From Pyxidicoccus parkwaysis (GTDB taxonomy: Bacteria > Myxococcota > Myxococcia > Myxococcales > Myxococcaceae), in assembly GCF_017301735.1 (NCBI RefSeq), contig NZ_CP071090.1:12445001-12509000 (forward strand): 64,000 nt of DNA, read 5' to 3'. Under the pieces are notes generated by a model. That model was not told the DNA's origin, made no database searches, and saw only the letters and a program-made list of their open reading frames with translations. The position numbers and the translations under genes are program-made. Shown in pieces: positions 28,904 to 37,537 of the stretch (position 1 is the first letter of the stretch; every line of letters starts with the position of its first letter).

Positions 28904-28931
28904 GCGGCCGGGCGCCTGGTGGCCCGGCCGC
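28904..28931 (-). terminator. 10-bp GC stem after the mlaC-like gene
   Basis: GCGGCCGGGC (28904-28913) pairs perfectly with GCCCGGCCGC (28922-28931), loop 8. It lies just past the mlaC-like stop and before the Gcr gene. It probably reduces read-through, but no U-tract follows. Confidence 0.45.
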
Positions 28932-28947
28932 ATGGCTTCGGCAAGCA

Positions 28948-29529
28948 CTACTTCTTCTGCACCTTCGCCAGCTCGGTGCGCATGCGCGTCAGCAGCAGGT
29001 CCCACCCGCCCTGGTTGAGCAGCGGCTGCACCTGCGAGTCACGGATGTCCTGGAGCATGGAGGAGCCGAGCACCGTCACGTCCACCACCTTCCACGCGGC
29101 GGCGTCCTTCACGAGGCGGTACTTCAGCTTCATCTCCTGCGTCTTCAGCGGGTGCTTGATGAAGATGGTGGAGGCCACCGTCGCCTCGTTGCCCTTCACG
29201 TCGGCGGGCTCGTAGGTGATGGAGTCCAGGTTCTTGAAGTTCTCACGCACGCGGGGGAAGGCGATGCCCGCGAAGAGGCCCTGGAACAGCTCGATGAACT
29301 CCTTGCGCTGCGCGTCCGTGCCCTTGGTCCACGCATCGCCGAGCAGGAACTTCCCCTGCTCCTCGCTGCCGAAGAGCTTGAGGGCGGCCGCGTCGCGCTC
29401 GTAGCGAACGGACTGCACCACCGTCTTCACCGGCTTGGCGACGGCGTCGTCCTTCGGCGCGCCGGCGAGCGCGGGGACGGCGAAGGCCATGGCGGCCAGG
29501 AAGGTGACGGTACGGAAGCGGGCGTTCAT
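28948..29529 (-). CDS. MlaC/Ttg2D-family periplasmic phospholipid-binding protein
   Basis: A 193-residue exported protein. The start at 29529 gives a signal peptide (MNARFRTVTFLAAMAFAVPALA, cut near AGA), with GGAGG upstream. The body fits MlaC/Ttg2D/HpnM: LLGDAWTKGTDAQRKEFIEL, VASTIFIKHPLKTQEMKLKY, WKVVDVTVLGSSMLQDIR and a terminal GWDLLLTRMRTELAKVQ. MlaC carries phospholipid between the outer membrane and the inner-membrane Mla ABC transporter. No mlaFEDB genes are nearby; it leads a minus-strand series with Gcr and MMPL genes. Confidence 0.88.
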   Translation of the reverse strand: MNARFRTVTFLAAMAFAVPALAGAPKDDAVAKPVKTVVQSVRYERDAAALKLFGSEEQGKFLLGDAWTKGTDAQRKEFIELFQGLFAGIAFPRVRENFKNLDSITYEPADVKGNEATVASTIFIKHPLKTQEMKLKYRLVKDAAAWKVVDVTVLGSSMLQDIRDSQVQPLLNQGGWDLLLTRMRTELAKVQKK

Positions 29530-29697
29530 GTCGGGTTGATCCTCCAGGAGGAATGCGTGTTGCCTGTTAGCGCAAGGGAACGGCCGGCGCCTGTTGAAAT
29601 TCATCGTCCCCTGGGGAGCGGCCGTGCGCCGGGGCCCGCCTGCCCGTGGGGCTCGAAATCGGGCGCGTAGGACGAATGAAGAGGACCTGCTGGGCGT

Positions 29698-29725
29698 TTG
29701 ACTCCTCTAGGACCCCACGTTTAGT
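29698..29725 (+). promoter_or_regulatory. Candidate sigma-70-type promoter of metK
   Basis: TTGACT (29698-29703) and TTTAGT (29720-29725) are separated by 16 bases and lie 45 bases before the metK start. TTGACT differs from the -35 consensus by one base. No SAM-riboswitch fold is apparent in the short leader. Confidence 0.5.
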
Positions 29726-29769
29726 GTCCGGACCCTCGCGCACGGTTCCGCGCCAGTCTCAGAGACGAC

Positions 29770-30948
29770 ATGCCTACCGACTATTTGTTCACGTCCGAAT
29801 CCGTCACCGAAGGCCACCCGGACAAGATCGCTGATCAGATCTCCGACGGTGTGCTGGATGCCATCATCGCCAAGGATCCGCAGGCGCGCGTCGCGGTGGA
29901 GACGCTCGTCAAGACGGGCCTCGCCATCGTCGCGGGCGAGGTGACGACGAACTGTTACGTGGACATCCCGCGCATCGTTCGCAGCACCATCTGCCGCATC
30001 GGCTACACCGACAGCTCCATGGGCTATGACGGCAACACCTGCGGCGTCATGGTGGCCATCGAAGGCCAGAGCCAGGACATCGCCCGTGGCGTCGACAACA
30101 AGAAGGACCAGGGCGCCGGCGACCAGGGCATGATGTTCGGCTTCGCGTGCGACGAGACGCCGGAGCTGATGCCCGCGCCGCTGCACTACGCCCACGCGCT
30201 GACCCGCCGTCTGGCGGACGTGCGCCGCAAGCAGCACCCCTGGATTCGCCCGGACGGCAAGAGCCAGGTGACGGTGCAGTACGTGGATGGCCGCCCCGTC
30301 CGCATCGACGCGGTGGTGGTGTCCACGCAGCACGCCGAGGAGGTCTCCAACAAGAAGATCCAGGAGGCCATCCGCGAGGACGTCATCGCGAAGGCGCTGC
30401 CGAAGAAGCTCATCGACAACAAGACCAAGTTCTTCATCAACCCCACCGGCCGCTTCGTGGTGGGTGGTCCCATGGGCGACTCCGGCGTGACGGGCCGGAA
30501 GATCATCGTGGACACCTACGGCGGCATGGGCCGTCACGGCGGCGGCGCGTTCAGCGGCAAGGACCCGTCCAAGGTGGACCGCTCGGCCGCGTACATGGGC
30601 CGCTACATCGCGAAGAACGTGGTGGCCGCGGGCCTGGCGAAGCGCTGCGAGGTGCAGGTGTCCTACGCCATCGGCGTGGCCGAGCCGGTCAGCGTGATGG
30701 TGGAGACCTTCGGCACCGCCACGGTCCCCGAGGAGCGCATCGCCAAGGCCGTGCGCGCGACGTTCGGCCTCCGGCCGCGCGAAATCACCGAGCACCTGGA
30801 CCTGCTGCGGCCCATCTACCAGAAGACCGCCGCCTACGGTCACTTCGGCCGCACCGAGAAGGAGTTCACCTGGGAGCGCACCGACAAGAAGGACGCCCTG
30901 CGTGATGCCGCCAGTGGCACGGGCTCGCGCCGCCTGAAGGCGGTCTGA
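29770..30948 (+). CDS. metK: S-adenosylmethionine synthetase
   Basis: A 392-residue cytosolic enzyme that makes SAM from methionine and ATP. Family blocks in order are [20 protein letters not shown] (N-terminus, ATP/methionine site), [15 protein letters not shown] (the GAGDQG signature), [20 protein letters not shown], and [19 protein letters not shown] (second signature, P-loop-like). The length is normal. It has its own promoter and an intrinsic terminator, so it is probably monocistronic. The upstream Shine-Dalgarno (AGAGAC) is weak. Confidence 0.98.
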   Translation: MPTDYLFTSESVTEGHPDKIADQISDGVLDAIIAKDPQARVAVETLVKTGLAIVAGEVTTNCYVDIPRIVRSTICRIGYTDSSMGYDGNTCGVMVAIEGQSQDIARGVDNKKDQGAGDQGMMFGFACDETPELMPAPLHYAHALTRRLADVRRKQHPWIRPDGKSQVTVQYVDGRPVRIDAVVVSTQHAEEVSNKKIQEAIREDVIAKALPKKLIDNKTKFFINPTGRFVVGGPMGDSGVTGRKIIVDTYGGMGRHGGGAFSGKDPSKVDRSAAYMGRYIAKNVVAAGLAKRCEVQVSYAIGVAEPVSVMVETFGTATVPEERIAKAVRATFGLRPREITEHLDLLRPIYQKTAAYGHFGRTEKEFTWERTDKKDALRDAASGTGSRRLKAV

Positions 30949-30974
30949 GCTTCCGGCTCCCGTTGAGCTGAATC

Positions 30975-31013
30975 CGCGCGCCTGTCCCTCCTGGGGGCAG
31001 GCGCGCGTTTCGT
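30975..31013 (+). terminator. Intrinsic terminator of metK
   Basis: CGCGCGCCTG (30975-30984) pairs perfectly with CAGGCGCGCG (30998-31007), with a further TCCC/GGGG extension, and is followed by TTTCGTTTC. It lies 27 bases after the metK stop and ends just before the convergent beta-lactamase stop at 31026. Confidence 0.88.
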
Positions 31014-31025
31014 TTCAGGGGTTCT

Positions 31026-31844
31026 TCAGAGCAGGCCCCGGGCCTTCAGCGCGTCGATGGCGGAGGCGAGCGCGGGGTGGGGCGTCTGCTTCTTCCCTGG
31101 CGGTGACTGCACGGCGCTGACGAAGACGTAGCGCCCGCGCGGCGTGGCGACGTGGCCGATGAGCCAGGAGATGTCGCCTTCGGGTTGCGGGTACGTGCCC
31201 GTCTTGCAGCTCAGCACCGCGCCGTCCTTCCACGGGCCGCCCATGTTGATGCCGTCGCGGGTGTTGGCCACGGTGTCCGGGCCCTGTACCAGCGTGGCCT
31301 TCACGGCCTCCAGCGTCTTCGCGCTGACGGGCAATTCACCGCGGTACATGCGCGCGAGGAAGTCGAGCTGCTCGTCCGGGGAGATGCGCAGCGGGCCGCC
31401 GAGCCAGAAGCGCGTGATTTCGCCGGAGGCGTCCGCGTTGCCGTAGCGGAAGCGCTTCAGCCATTCCTCCATGCGCTGCTGGCCAATCTGCTTCGCGGTG
31501 CCCTGGAAGAACCAGACGGCGGAGCGGCGCATCGCCGTGTCGAGCGTCTGGTCCTGGTTCCACATCTCCACGGCGTACTTCGTGCCGTCCCACTTGCGGA
31601 CCTCGGTGGGGCCGGAGAGGACGCCCGTTTCGAGCGCGATGAGCGCGTGGGGCACCTTGAAGGAGGAGGCGGGGACGATGCGCTTCGCGCACTTCTCCGC
31701 GTCGTTGCGAGCCACGGCGCCCGTGTCGAGGTCCATGAGGAGGAAGCAGCCGGGATGGGCCGGCGCGGGCCTTGGTGGCGCGGCGGCGCAGAGGGAGGAG
31801 GCGAGGGTGAGCACGAGCAGCGTGGCGCGGTGGCGTTGGGACAT
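31026..31844 (-). CDS. Class D (OXA-type) beta-lactamase
   Basis: A 272-residue exported serine beta-lactamase. The start at 31844 has AGGAG 7 bases upstream and a signal peptide (..RATLLVLTLASSLCAAA). All class D motifs are present: S60-x-x-K63 (PASSFKVP), S108-A-V (RRSAVWFF), Y134-G-N (FRYGNAD), the Trp of the omega loop (W147-L-G-G-P-L) and K214-T-G (CKTGTY). Lys63 is the residue carboxylated in active OXA enzymes. Gene and surroundings have the same high G+C, and no integron or transposon is adjacent, so it looks like an intrinsic chromosomal enzyme (inference). The substrate range is not predictable. Confidence 0.93.
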   Translation of the reverse strand: MSQRHRATLLVLTLASSLCAAAPPRPAPAHPGCFLLMDLDTGAVARNDAEKCAKRIVPASSFKVPHALIALETGVLSGPTEVRKWDGTKYAVEMWNQDQTLDTAMRRSAVWFFQGTAKQIGQQRMEEWLKRFRYGNADASGEITRFWLGGPLRISPDEQLDFLARMYRGELPVSAKTLEAVKATLVQGPDTVANTRDGINMGGPWKDGAVLSCKTGTYPQPEGDISWLIGHVATPRGRYVFVSAVQSPPGKKQTPHPALASAIDALKARGLL

Positions 31845-32102
31845 GGGGTGGCTCCTGGGGTGGGTGGGGCCTGCAGCAAGGTGTGGGCCAGCCTGCGTGC
31901 AGAGGTGGAGGGTGTGGGGCGCGTGGTCCGGTGGACACGAAGGCGTGTGCCTCCGCCCGCGTCGGGTGTTCGCCATGGCGTTGCATCTGAGCGGACTTCA
32001 CGGGCGGCGAAGTCGTACGCAGGGCAAGTGAAAGTCGCGGCGGGGGTGGAAGGGGCGTAGCGTCGTAGCGGGAAGATTCACGGGTGCCGCCGTTGGTTGG
32101 GC
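31845..32102. other. 258-bp divergent gap
   Basis: Lies between the beta-lactamase start and the CHAT gene start on opposite strands, and must hold both promoters. Apart from the beta-lactamase AGGAG, no clear promoter hexamers or palindromes are seen, and open frames here look non-coding. Confidence 0.3.
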
Positions 32103-34889
32103 GTGAGCAGCCATGGCGCACAGGTAGGGAGCTCCAAGTTGGTCGAGGACACGCCTCGTTCCTGGAGTCCGTGGCTGCGCCGGGCGATGTGGATGCTCAT
32201 GGCCGCCACGGCGGGAGTGGTGGCCGCGACGGTGGGCCTGCCGGCCCTGCGCGGTGCCACACGTGAGTCGGTGTCTCCGGCGCTGTTCCTCGCGGACTCG
32301 CCCACGCGCGCGATTGAAGCACGGGTGAGCTATCCGGGAGCGGATGTGCACCGTCCCTATGGGCCGATGCGCTCGGGGGATGCGGGGGCGTTGCCTCCGG
32401 CGCCGCTGCGGGAGCTGGCGCGGATGGAGGCGGAAGGGGATGTGCACGGGCTGGCCGCTGCGTACCTGGTGCGCGGCAACACGCAGATGGCGGCGCCGTA
32501 TTTGGCGAAGGCGGAGGACTCGCCGGATGTGGCCAGTGACAAGGCCCTGCTCGCGCTGGACAAGAAGGACTACGCGAAGGCGCTGGAGCTGCTGGAGGGG
32601 GCGCTGAAGGCGGACCCGAAGCATGCGCAGGCGCTGTGGAACCGTGGACTGGTGTTGAAGGAACTGGAGCTGTGGGCGCTGGCGGCGCAGTCGTTCGACG
32701 CGGTGGCCGCGCTGGAGGAGCACGGGTGGGCGGCGGAGGCACGGGCGCGGGCGGAGTCGCTGCGTGGGCGGCTCGTGGACCACTGGCGTGAGTATTGGGA
32801 TGTCTCGGAGGCGCTTGCCGTCGGCGAGATTCGCGTTCCTCCGGAGATGCTCCAGGAACGCCCTGGCCTCTTTCGCGCGAGCTTGTACGAGGCCATCCGC
32901 AGCGCCCCCTCGGCGGAGAAGCTCCATGCCTTGTGGCCGCTCGCCGAGGCGCTGGATACGCGTTATGGAGAGTCCTCTCTCCGTGATGCCATCCGCTGGG
33001 CGGAGGCCCGGGACTTTCGTCGACGTGGGCCGCTGGCCGCGCACTACCTGGAGCTGTATCGCACGCACACCGTCTCGGGTGGACTGCCTGCGTACCTGGA
33101 TGAGCTGAGCCGGGCTGGAGAGCGTGACTTGTACATGGGCGTGCTCCTGCGCGAGCGGAAGGTCCAGGAGCACATGGACACCTTCGCGGAACTCGCCGCG
33201 CAGGTGGGAGACCCCTGGTTCCTGCTCCTTGCTGAGTACGAGAGGGCGTTGGGGGCCATCAACCGCGGGGACCTCCTCCAGGCAGAGCAGTTCCTCTTGC
33301 ATGCGGTGGAGCGCTGCGAGGCACATCCCATTGGCTATCGGTGCATCCCCATCGAGTCGCAGCTGGGTGACCTCTACCGCCAGCTTCACCGTCTGCCTGA
33401 GTCCAATAAGCACACGCTGGCGGCGCTCAGGGGGTATTCATGGGATAGCCGCTGGAGCGAAACACAGCATCTGTTGCAACTGGGGCAGACCGCTCGTTAC
33501 CTCGAGGACGCAGCGCTGGCGTGGGCCTATCTCGAGGAGGCGCTCGTCCGCAATCCGGAGGACTGCCGCATCCGCCACTTCGTCCGTGCGAACGACGCAT
33601 TGGCGTTGATGGCGAGGTTCGCCGCCACGGAGGCGCGTGAGCGCATGGCCCAGGCACTGGCGTGCAAGGAGCCGCTCTCCATGGCGGGAGCCAAGACATT
33701 GGCGGACCTGGCTCGCGTGCTTCCCGATGCGGCTCAGGACCAGCGCCTGCTGGAAGGACTCGCGGCCAGGCGCAGCCAGGGCCAGCTCTCCCCCGGCGAG
33801 CTGGCGCTCGCGACGCACATCGAGGGGCGCTTCTACGTGGAGCGCGACCGGAAGCGGGGTGAGGAGTTGCTCCAGCGTTCCATCGCGCTGGCGCGAGAGT
33901 TGCCCGGCGACAACGTCGATGCGCGCAAGACACGAGCCTATAGCTACGCCTCCCTGATGCTCGCGGCCGCGAAGGCCGGCGAGTTCGAGCGGGCACTTAC
34001 ACTGTTCGGCGAGGAGCTGGGGGGAGAGCTCCCCCGGAAGTGCATGGTGGCCGTGACGGTGGATGAGGAGCGCACGCTCATCGTCGCACTTGGACCCGAT
34101 GGGCAGATGAGAGGCCACTACGACGCGAGCCGCGCGGCTCCTCTCGGTGAGGACGTGCGTGGGCTGATACCGGAGGCGATGGTGGCCCCGCTGCGCGCCT
34201 GCGAGCAGGTGCATGTGGTGGCCCGCCCTCCGTTGCACGGTCGCGCGGGTCTGCTGCCCGCCGATGTGGCGTGGTCCTACTACTTCCTCCGGCCGACGCT
34301 GCCACCGCCGACTTTCGGACCGGTCCGTCGTCTGGTGGTGGCGGACGTGACCGCTCCCGCTGCCCTCGGGCTTCCGTCGCTGAACGCATGGGACGGGGCG
34401 CCCCAGGAGGGAACGACGCTTCTCTCCGGGACGGACGCGACGCCTTCCCGAATGTTGGAGGCCATGGAGTCGGCGACCGAGGTCGAGGTCCACGCCCATG
34501 GGTTGGTGAACCCGAACCTTTCCGAGGCATCCCTGTTGGTGCTTTCTCCGGAAGAAAAGGGCCGCTACGCGTTGACGGCAGGAGAGGTCCAGGTCCGGCG
34601 ACTCCGGGAACATCCACTGGTCATCCTGGCTGCATGCAAGGCCGCGCATGGAGCTCCCTGGATGCATGAGCGCTTCAGCCTTCCGGTGGCATTCATCGAG
34701 GCTGGCGCGCGCACGGTGCTCGCCGCCACGGTGGACGTGCCGGATGCCGAGGCGGGCCCGTTCTTCAATGCCGTCCGGGAGCGCATCCGGAGGGGCGTGA
34801 ATGCCGCCGTCGCGCTTCGTGACGTGCGCATGGAGTGGTTGAAGCGAGACCCGGAGAGCTGGGTCCGCGCGGTGCTGGTTTTTGATTGA
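32103..34889 (+). CDS. Membrane-anchored TPR-CHAT protease-like protein
   Basis: About 928 residues. The start is uncertain: GTG 32103 is chosen, TTG 32097 is possible, and the Shine-Dalgarno is weak. A membrane segment (MWMLMAATAGVVAATVGLPA, about residues 29-48) anchors a long helical TPR-type region (about 100-640, e.g. YAKALELLEGALKADPKHAQ). The C-terminal third is a CHAT domain (caspase HetF associated with TPRs): VEVHAHGLVNP carries the likely catalytic His799 (His797 nearby), and VILAACKAAHG carries Cys845. Further conserved blocks are SLPVAFIEAGARTVLAATVD and FFNAVRERIRRGVNAAVALR. CHAT proteins are caspase-like proteases. Two small exported proteins follow on the same strand. Confidence 0.88.
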   Translation: MSSHGAQVGSSKLVEDTPRSWSPWLRRAMWMLMAATAGVVAATVGLPALRGATRESVSPALFLADSPTRAIEARVSYPGADVHRPYGPMRSGDAGALPPAPLRELARMEAEGDVHGLAAAYLVRGNTQMAAPYLAKAEDSPDVASDKALLALDKKDYAKALELLEGALKADPKHAQALWNRGLVLKELELWALAAQSFDAVAALEEHGWAAEARARAESLRGRLVDHWREYWDVSEALAVGEIRVPPEMLQERPGLFRASLYEAIRSAPSAEKLHALWPLAEALDTRYGESSLRDAIRWAEARDFRRRGPLAAHYLELYRTHTVSGGLPAYLDELSRAGERDLYMGVLLRERKVQEHMDTFAELAAQVGDPWFLLLAEYERALGAINRGDLLQAEQFLLHAVERCEAHPIGYRCIPIESQLGDLYRQLHRLPESNKHTLAALRGYSWDSRWSETQHLLQLGQTARYLEDAALAWAYLEEALVRNPEDCRIRHFVRANDALALMARFAATEARERMAQALACKEPLSMAGAKTLADLARVLPDAAQDQRLLEGLAARRSQGQLSPGELALATHIEGRFYVERDRKRGEELLQRSIALARELPGDNVDARKTRAYSYASLMLAAAKAGEFERALTLFGEELGGELPRKCMVAVTVDEERTLIVALGPDGQMRGHYDASRAAPLGEDVRGLIPEAMVAPLRACEQVHVVARPPLHGRAGLLPADVAWSYYFLRPTLPPPTFGPVRRLVVADVTAPAALGLPSLNAWDGAPQEGTTLLSGTDATPSRMLEAMESATEVEVHAHGLVNPNLSEASLLVLSPEEKGRYALTAGEVQVRRLREHPLVILAACKAAHGAPWMHERFSLPVAFIEAGARTVLAATVDVPDAEAGPFFNAVRERIRRGVNAAVALRDVRMEWLKRDPESWVRAVLVFD

Positions 34890-34929
34890 GGATGGGATGA
34901 GCCCATCCAGAGCGTGGAGGGGGAAGACG

Positions 34930-35541
34930 ATGATGAAGAGATTGCTGCTGTGTGCCTTGTTGGCCGGTTCTCTGGCGGGCTGCCGTATCTTCGAGCCAAA
35001 GCCCACGCCGAATACCTGCCCCGAACCCGCGCCGGCGCCCCAGCCGCCGCCGGTGACGACGTGGACTCCCGGCGGGATCCTGCCCAAGGGCGCGACGCAG
35101 ATTGTCGGTGTGCTCTGCCCGGAGACGGGAGCCTTCGCGGCGGCTGGTGTCGACGTGTCCGACCGGGCCTTCACCTACGTCGTCAAGGGTGACCGTGTCG
35201 CCAGGGAAGGCTTCCTCAGTAGCGCCTACAAAGCGGGCGTTCCCGTCGTGCTCTACACCGCTCCCGTGAAACTGCTGAAGGGGGCGGCTGCGGGGACGAG
35301 CGCGGTCGTGACCTCGGGAGCAACGGCAGGTGGTACGACGACTGCGGACCCGTGCCAGATCGCGAACTCGATTGGAGACCCGCCTCCGACCGACCCGAAG
35401 GACAAGGGCAACTCCGCCCCGAAGCCGATTGATGACCTCACCCAGTTGGCCTGGGCCACGGCCTCCGCTGTCGACGGTGTGAGCGACCCCGTTGCCTCGA
35501 GCAGCACGCAGCCCGCGCCGGGGACGACGGTGCCTCGGTAG
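34930..35541 (+). CDS. Small Pro/Thr-rich lipoprotein beside the CHAT gene
   Basis: A 203-residue lipoprotein; GGAGGGGGAAG precedes the ATG (34930, with 34933 equally possible), and the signal ends LLAGSLAGC. A Pro-rich linker (residues about 30-45) follows. The middle (GGILPKGATQIVGVLCPETG; VVLYTAPVKLLKGAAAG) looks beta-rich. A segment near 155-175 (IGDPPPTDPKDKGNSAPKP) resembles the repeated motif of the next small protein. No known domain. It begins 40 bases after the CHAT gene and is probably co-transcribed; a substrate or partner of the CHAT protease is a testable guess. Confidence 0.65.
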   Translation: MMKRLLLCALLAGSLAGCRIFEPKPTPNTCPEPAPAPQPPPVTTWTPGGILPKGATQIVGVLCPETGAFAAAGVDVSDRAFTYVVKGDRVAREGFLSSAYKAGVPVVLYTAPVKLLKGAAAGTSAVVTSGATAGGTTTADPCQIANSIGDPPPTDPKDKGNSAPKPIDDLTQLAWATASAVDGVSDPVASSSTQPAPGTTVPR

Positions 35542-35674
35542 TGCGCGATGCCGCAGGTGCGGAGCCAACAGGGGATGGCTTCGCACCCACGGCTGCCTTT
35601 GTTGTCGGAGCCCTGCCGTAGTCTTGAGTCGAAGCGGTGGCCGGCCCGCTTCGAGTTGTACAGAGGGGGATGAG

Positions 35675-36001
35675 ATGAAGAATCAGTTGCTGAAGTGGGT
35701 GCTGCTCACGCTGGTCACCGGGCCGATGCTGGCGACCGCTGCGCCTCTGGGGCCCATCCTGTTGCCGACAGGTTCCGAGGACAAGCCAGACTCGGCGGAG
35801 GTTGGGGACAAGCCGCCAGAGACTCCGAAGGACCCGGGCAACATTCAGCCCGAGCTGTTCGCTGTCGCCGAGTCCTCCGGGCCCATCCTGGTGCCGAGTG
35901 ACCCCAGGGACCGGCCTGACGAGACGGAGATTGGTGACAAGCCGCCTGACAGCCCGAAGGACCCCGGAGACATCCGCCCGGAGACCACCTTCGGCGTGTA
36001 G
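35675..36001 (+). CDS. Small exported protein with a two-copy 40-residue repeat
   Basis: A 108-residue protein with an AGAGGGGG ribosome-binding site and a signal peptide (MKNQLLKWVLLTLVTGPMLA). The mature part is two tandem copies of one unit: GPILLPTGSEDKPDSAEVGD then KPPETPKDPGNIQPELFAV, and GPILVPSDPRDRPDETEIGD then KPPDSPKDPGDIRPETTFGV. The unit is acidic and Pro-rich, without cysteines, and probably extended. Similar wording (GDPPPTDPKDKGN) occurs in the lipoprotein encoded before it. No known family. The arrangement behind a CHAT protease suggests repeated cleavage or binding sites (inference). Confidence 0.65.
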   Translation: MKNQLLKWVLLTLVTGPMLATAAPLGPILLPTGSEDKPDSAEVGDKPPETPKDPGNIQPELFAVAESSGPILVPSDPRDRPDETEIGDKPPDSPKDPGDIRPETTFGV

Positions 36002-36014
36002 CACCAGCTGAACC

Positions 36015-36044
36015 GGCCGCCTTCCTCCTTCAAGGAAGGCGGCC
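36015..36044. terminator. Perfect 12-bp stem at a convergent junction
   Basis: GGCCGCCTTCCT (36015-36026) pairs exactly with AGGAAGGCGGCC (36033-36044), loop CCTTCA. It lies between the stops of the repeat protein (plus) and the YchJ gene (minus) and is a bidirectional terminator candidate. Confidence 0.65.
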
Positions 36045-36049
36045 CACCA

Positions 36050-36520
36050 CTACCCCGGGAACGTCGCCAGCGTGAGTGTCTCCGGCGGAACGTCCAGCGC
36101 CTTCGGCTGCACCGTGACGCCGGACAGGTACCGCCACCCCGTCCCGTCGTGCCGGAAGTCCGAGCGCTCCACGAAGGAACGCTCCTTCCCCTTCTCGAAC
36201 ACCTTGGCGAAGAACAGCACCTGCGCCAGCCCCGTCTCATCCGGCGGCTTCCAGTCCATCACCACCAGCTTCGGGAACTGGTGCCCCTGCGCATAGGCGC
36301 GCAAGTCCCTCAGGTACTCCTCGCGAGACCGGGCCCGGTCCGGGTGGTCCGGGTGCAGCGTCTTCCACAGGTACGCCACCTCCCTCATCGCGAACGCGCT
36401 GTAGCGGCTGCGCATCAGCTTCTCGGCGTCGGGCGGCTCCGCCTCTCCTCGGTGGAACGGAGCGCAGCACTCCTTGTAACGGAGTCCGGAGCAGCAGGGA
36501 CAGGGCGGGGCAGGGGGCAT
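36050..36520 (-). CDS. YchJ-family SEC-C motif protein
   Basis: A 156-residue soluble protein. The N-terminus (PPCPCCSGLRYKECCAPFHR) is a SEC-C-type zinc-binding motif, and LMRSRYSAFAMREVAYLWKT is the second YchJ signature. The C-terminal part has the expected DWKPPDETGLAQVLFFAKVF pattern, a cystatin/NTF2-like fold in the family. Function is unknown; the SEC-C motif of SecA binds zinc and SecB/ribosome. No operon partner: the next gene is divergent. Confidence 0.9.
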   Translation of the reverse strand: MPPAPPCPCCSGLRYKECCAPFHRGEAEPPDAEKLMRSRYSAFAMREVAYLWKTLHPDHPDRARSREEYLRDLRAYAQGHQFPKLVVMDWKPPDETGLAQVLFFAKVFEKGKERSFVERSDFRHDGTGWRYLSGVTVQPKALDVPPETLTLATFPG

Positions 36521-36629
36521 GGCGCGCCGTGCAGCCTACCCCGGCCCGTGCGTGTGGGCCCGCACAGTGACGGAGGAACGCCCTTGCTGACGGGGGAGTC
36601 CGGGCATACATCCGGGAACCGCGCCCCTT

Positions 36630-37523
36630 ATGAGCCTCCTCCAAGCCATCGTCCTGGGCCTCGTCCAGGGCCTCACCGAGTTCCTCCCCATCAGCTCCAC
36701 CGCGCACCTGCGCATTGCCCCGGAGCTGTTCGGCTGGAAGGACCCCGGTGCCGCCTACTCCGCCGTCATCCAGCTCGGCACCGTGGCCGCCGTGCTCATC
36801 TACTTCCGCAAGGACATCGTCGCCCTCGTCGCGGCCTTCTTCCGCGGGCTGGCTCGCAAGGACCCGTTCGGCACGCTCGAGTCGCGCCTGGCCTGGTTCG
36901 TCCTCGTGGGCACGCTGCCCGTGGGCATCTGCGGGCTGCTCTTCAAGAAGCTCATCGAGAACCAGTTCCGCTCGCTCTACATCATCGCCGGCAGCCTCAT
37001 CGTCCTCGCCATCATCCTCTTCGTGGTGGAGCGCATCGCCTCGCACCAGCGGACGCTGGCGGACATGCGCTGGAAGGACGGCATCATCATCGGCCTGTGG
37101 CAGGCGCTGGCGCTGATTCCGGGCTCGTCGCGCTCGGGCACCACGCTGACGGGCGGCCTGTCCCTGGGCTTCAAGCGAGAGGACGCCGCGCGCTACTCCT
37201 TCCTGCTGTCCATCCCCGCCACCACCCTGGCCGGCGTCTTCGAGCTCAAGCACCTGCTCGAAGCAACCGATCGGCCGTCCGCGCTCGCTCTCTGGGTGGG
37301 CACGCTGGTGGCATTCGCCTCGGGCATGGCGGCCATCGCCTGGCTGTTGAACTACCTGCGCTCGCGCACCACGCTCGTCTTCGTGGTGTACCGCGTGGCG
37401 CTGGGTGTGCTGCTCCTGGTGCTCCTGCAGATGGGCAAGCTCCAGCCGCGCTCCGGCCTGGAGAACATCGACCTGCCGAAGGAGCCGGGCAAGCAGCAGA
37501 TTGAGAAGCAGGTTACGGACTAG
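36630..37523 (+). CDS. uppP: Undecaprenyl-diphosphatase UppP/BacA
   Basis: A 297-residue inner-membrane enzyme that recycles undecaprenyl pyrophosphate to the monophosphate carrier used for peptidoglycan and polysaccharide synthesis. Both catalytic signatures are present: GLTEFLPISSTAHL near residue 11 and IPGSSRSGTTLTGG near 165. About eight hydrophobic segments fit the BacA fold, followed by a charged C-terminal tail. Loss or gain of this activity changes bacitracin sensitivity. The NUDIX gene begins 14 bases later. Confidence 0.95.
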   Translation: MSLLQAIVLGLVQGLTEFLPISSTAHLRIAPELFGWKDPGAAYSAVIQLGTVAAVLIYFRKDIVALVAAFFRGLARKDPFGTLESRLAWFVLVGTLPVGICGLLFKKLIENQFRSLYIIAGSLIVLAIILFVVERIASHQRTLADMRWKDGIIIGLWQALALIPGSSRSGTTLTGGLSLGFKREDAARYSFLLSIPATTLAGVFELKHLLEATDRPSALALWVGTLVAFASGMAAIAWLLNYLRSRTTLVFVVYRVALGVLLLVLLQMGKLQPRSGLENIDLPKEPGKQQIEKQVTD

Positions 37524-37537
37524 AGAAGGGTGCCGTC

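Noticed and set aside
29605-29769. SAM riboswitch before metK
   Set aside because: The leader after the candidate promoter is under 50 bases and lacks the conserved SAM-I/SAM-II elements.
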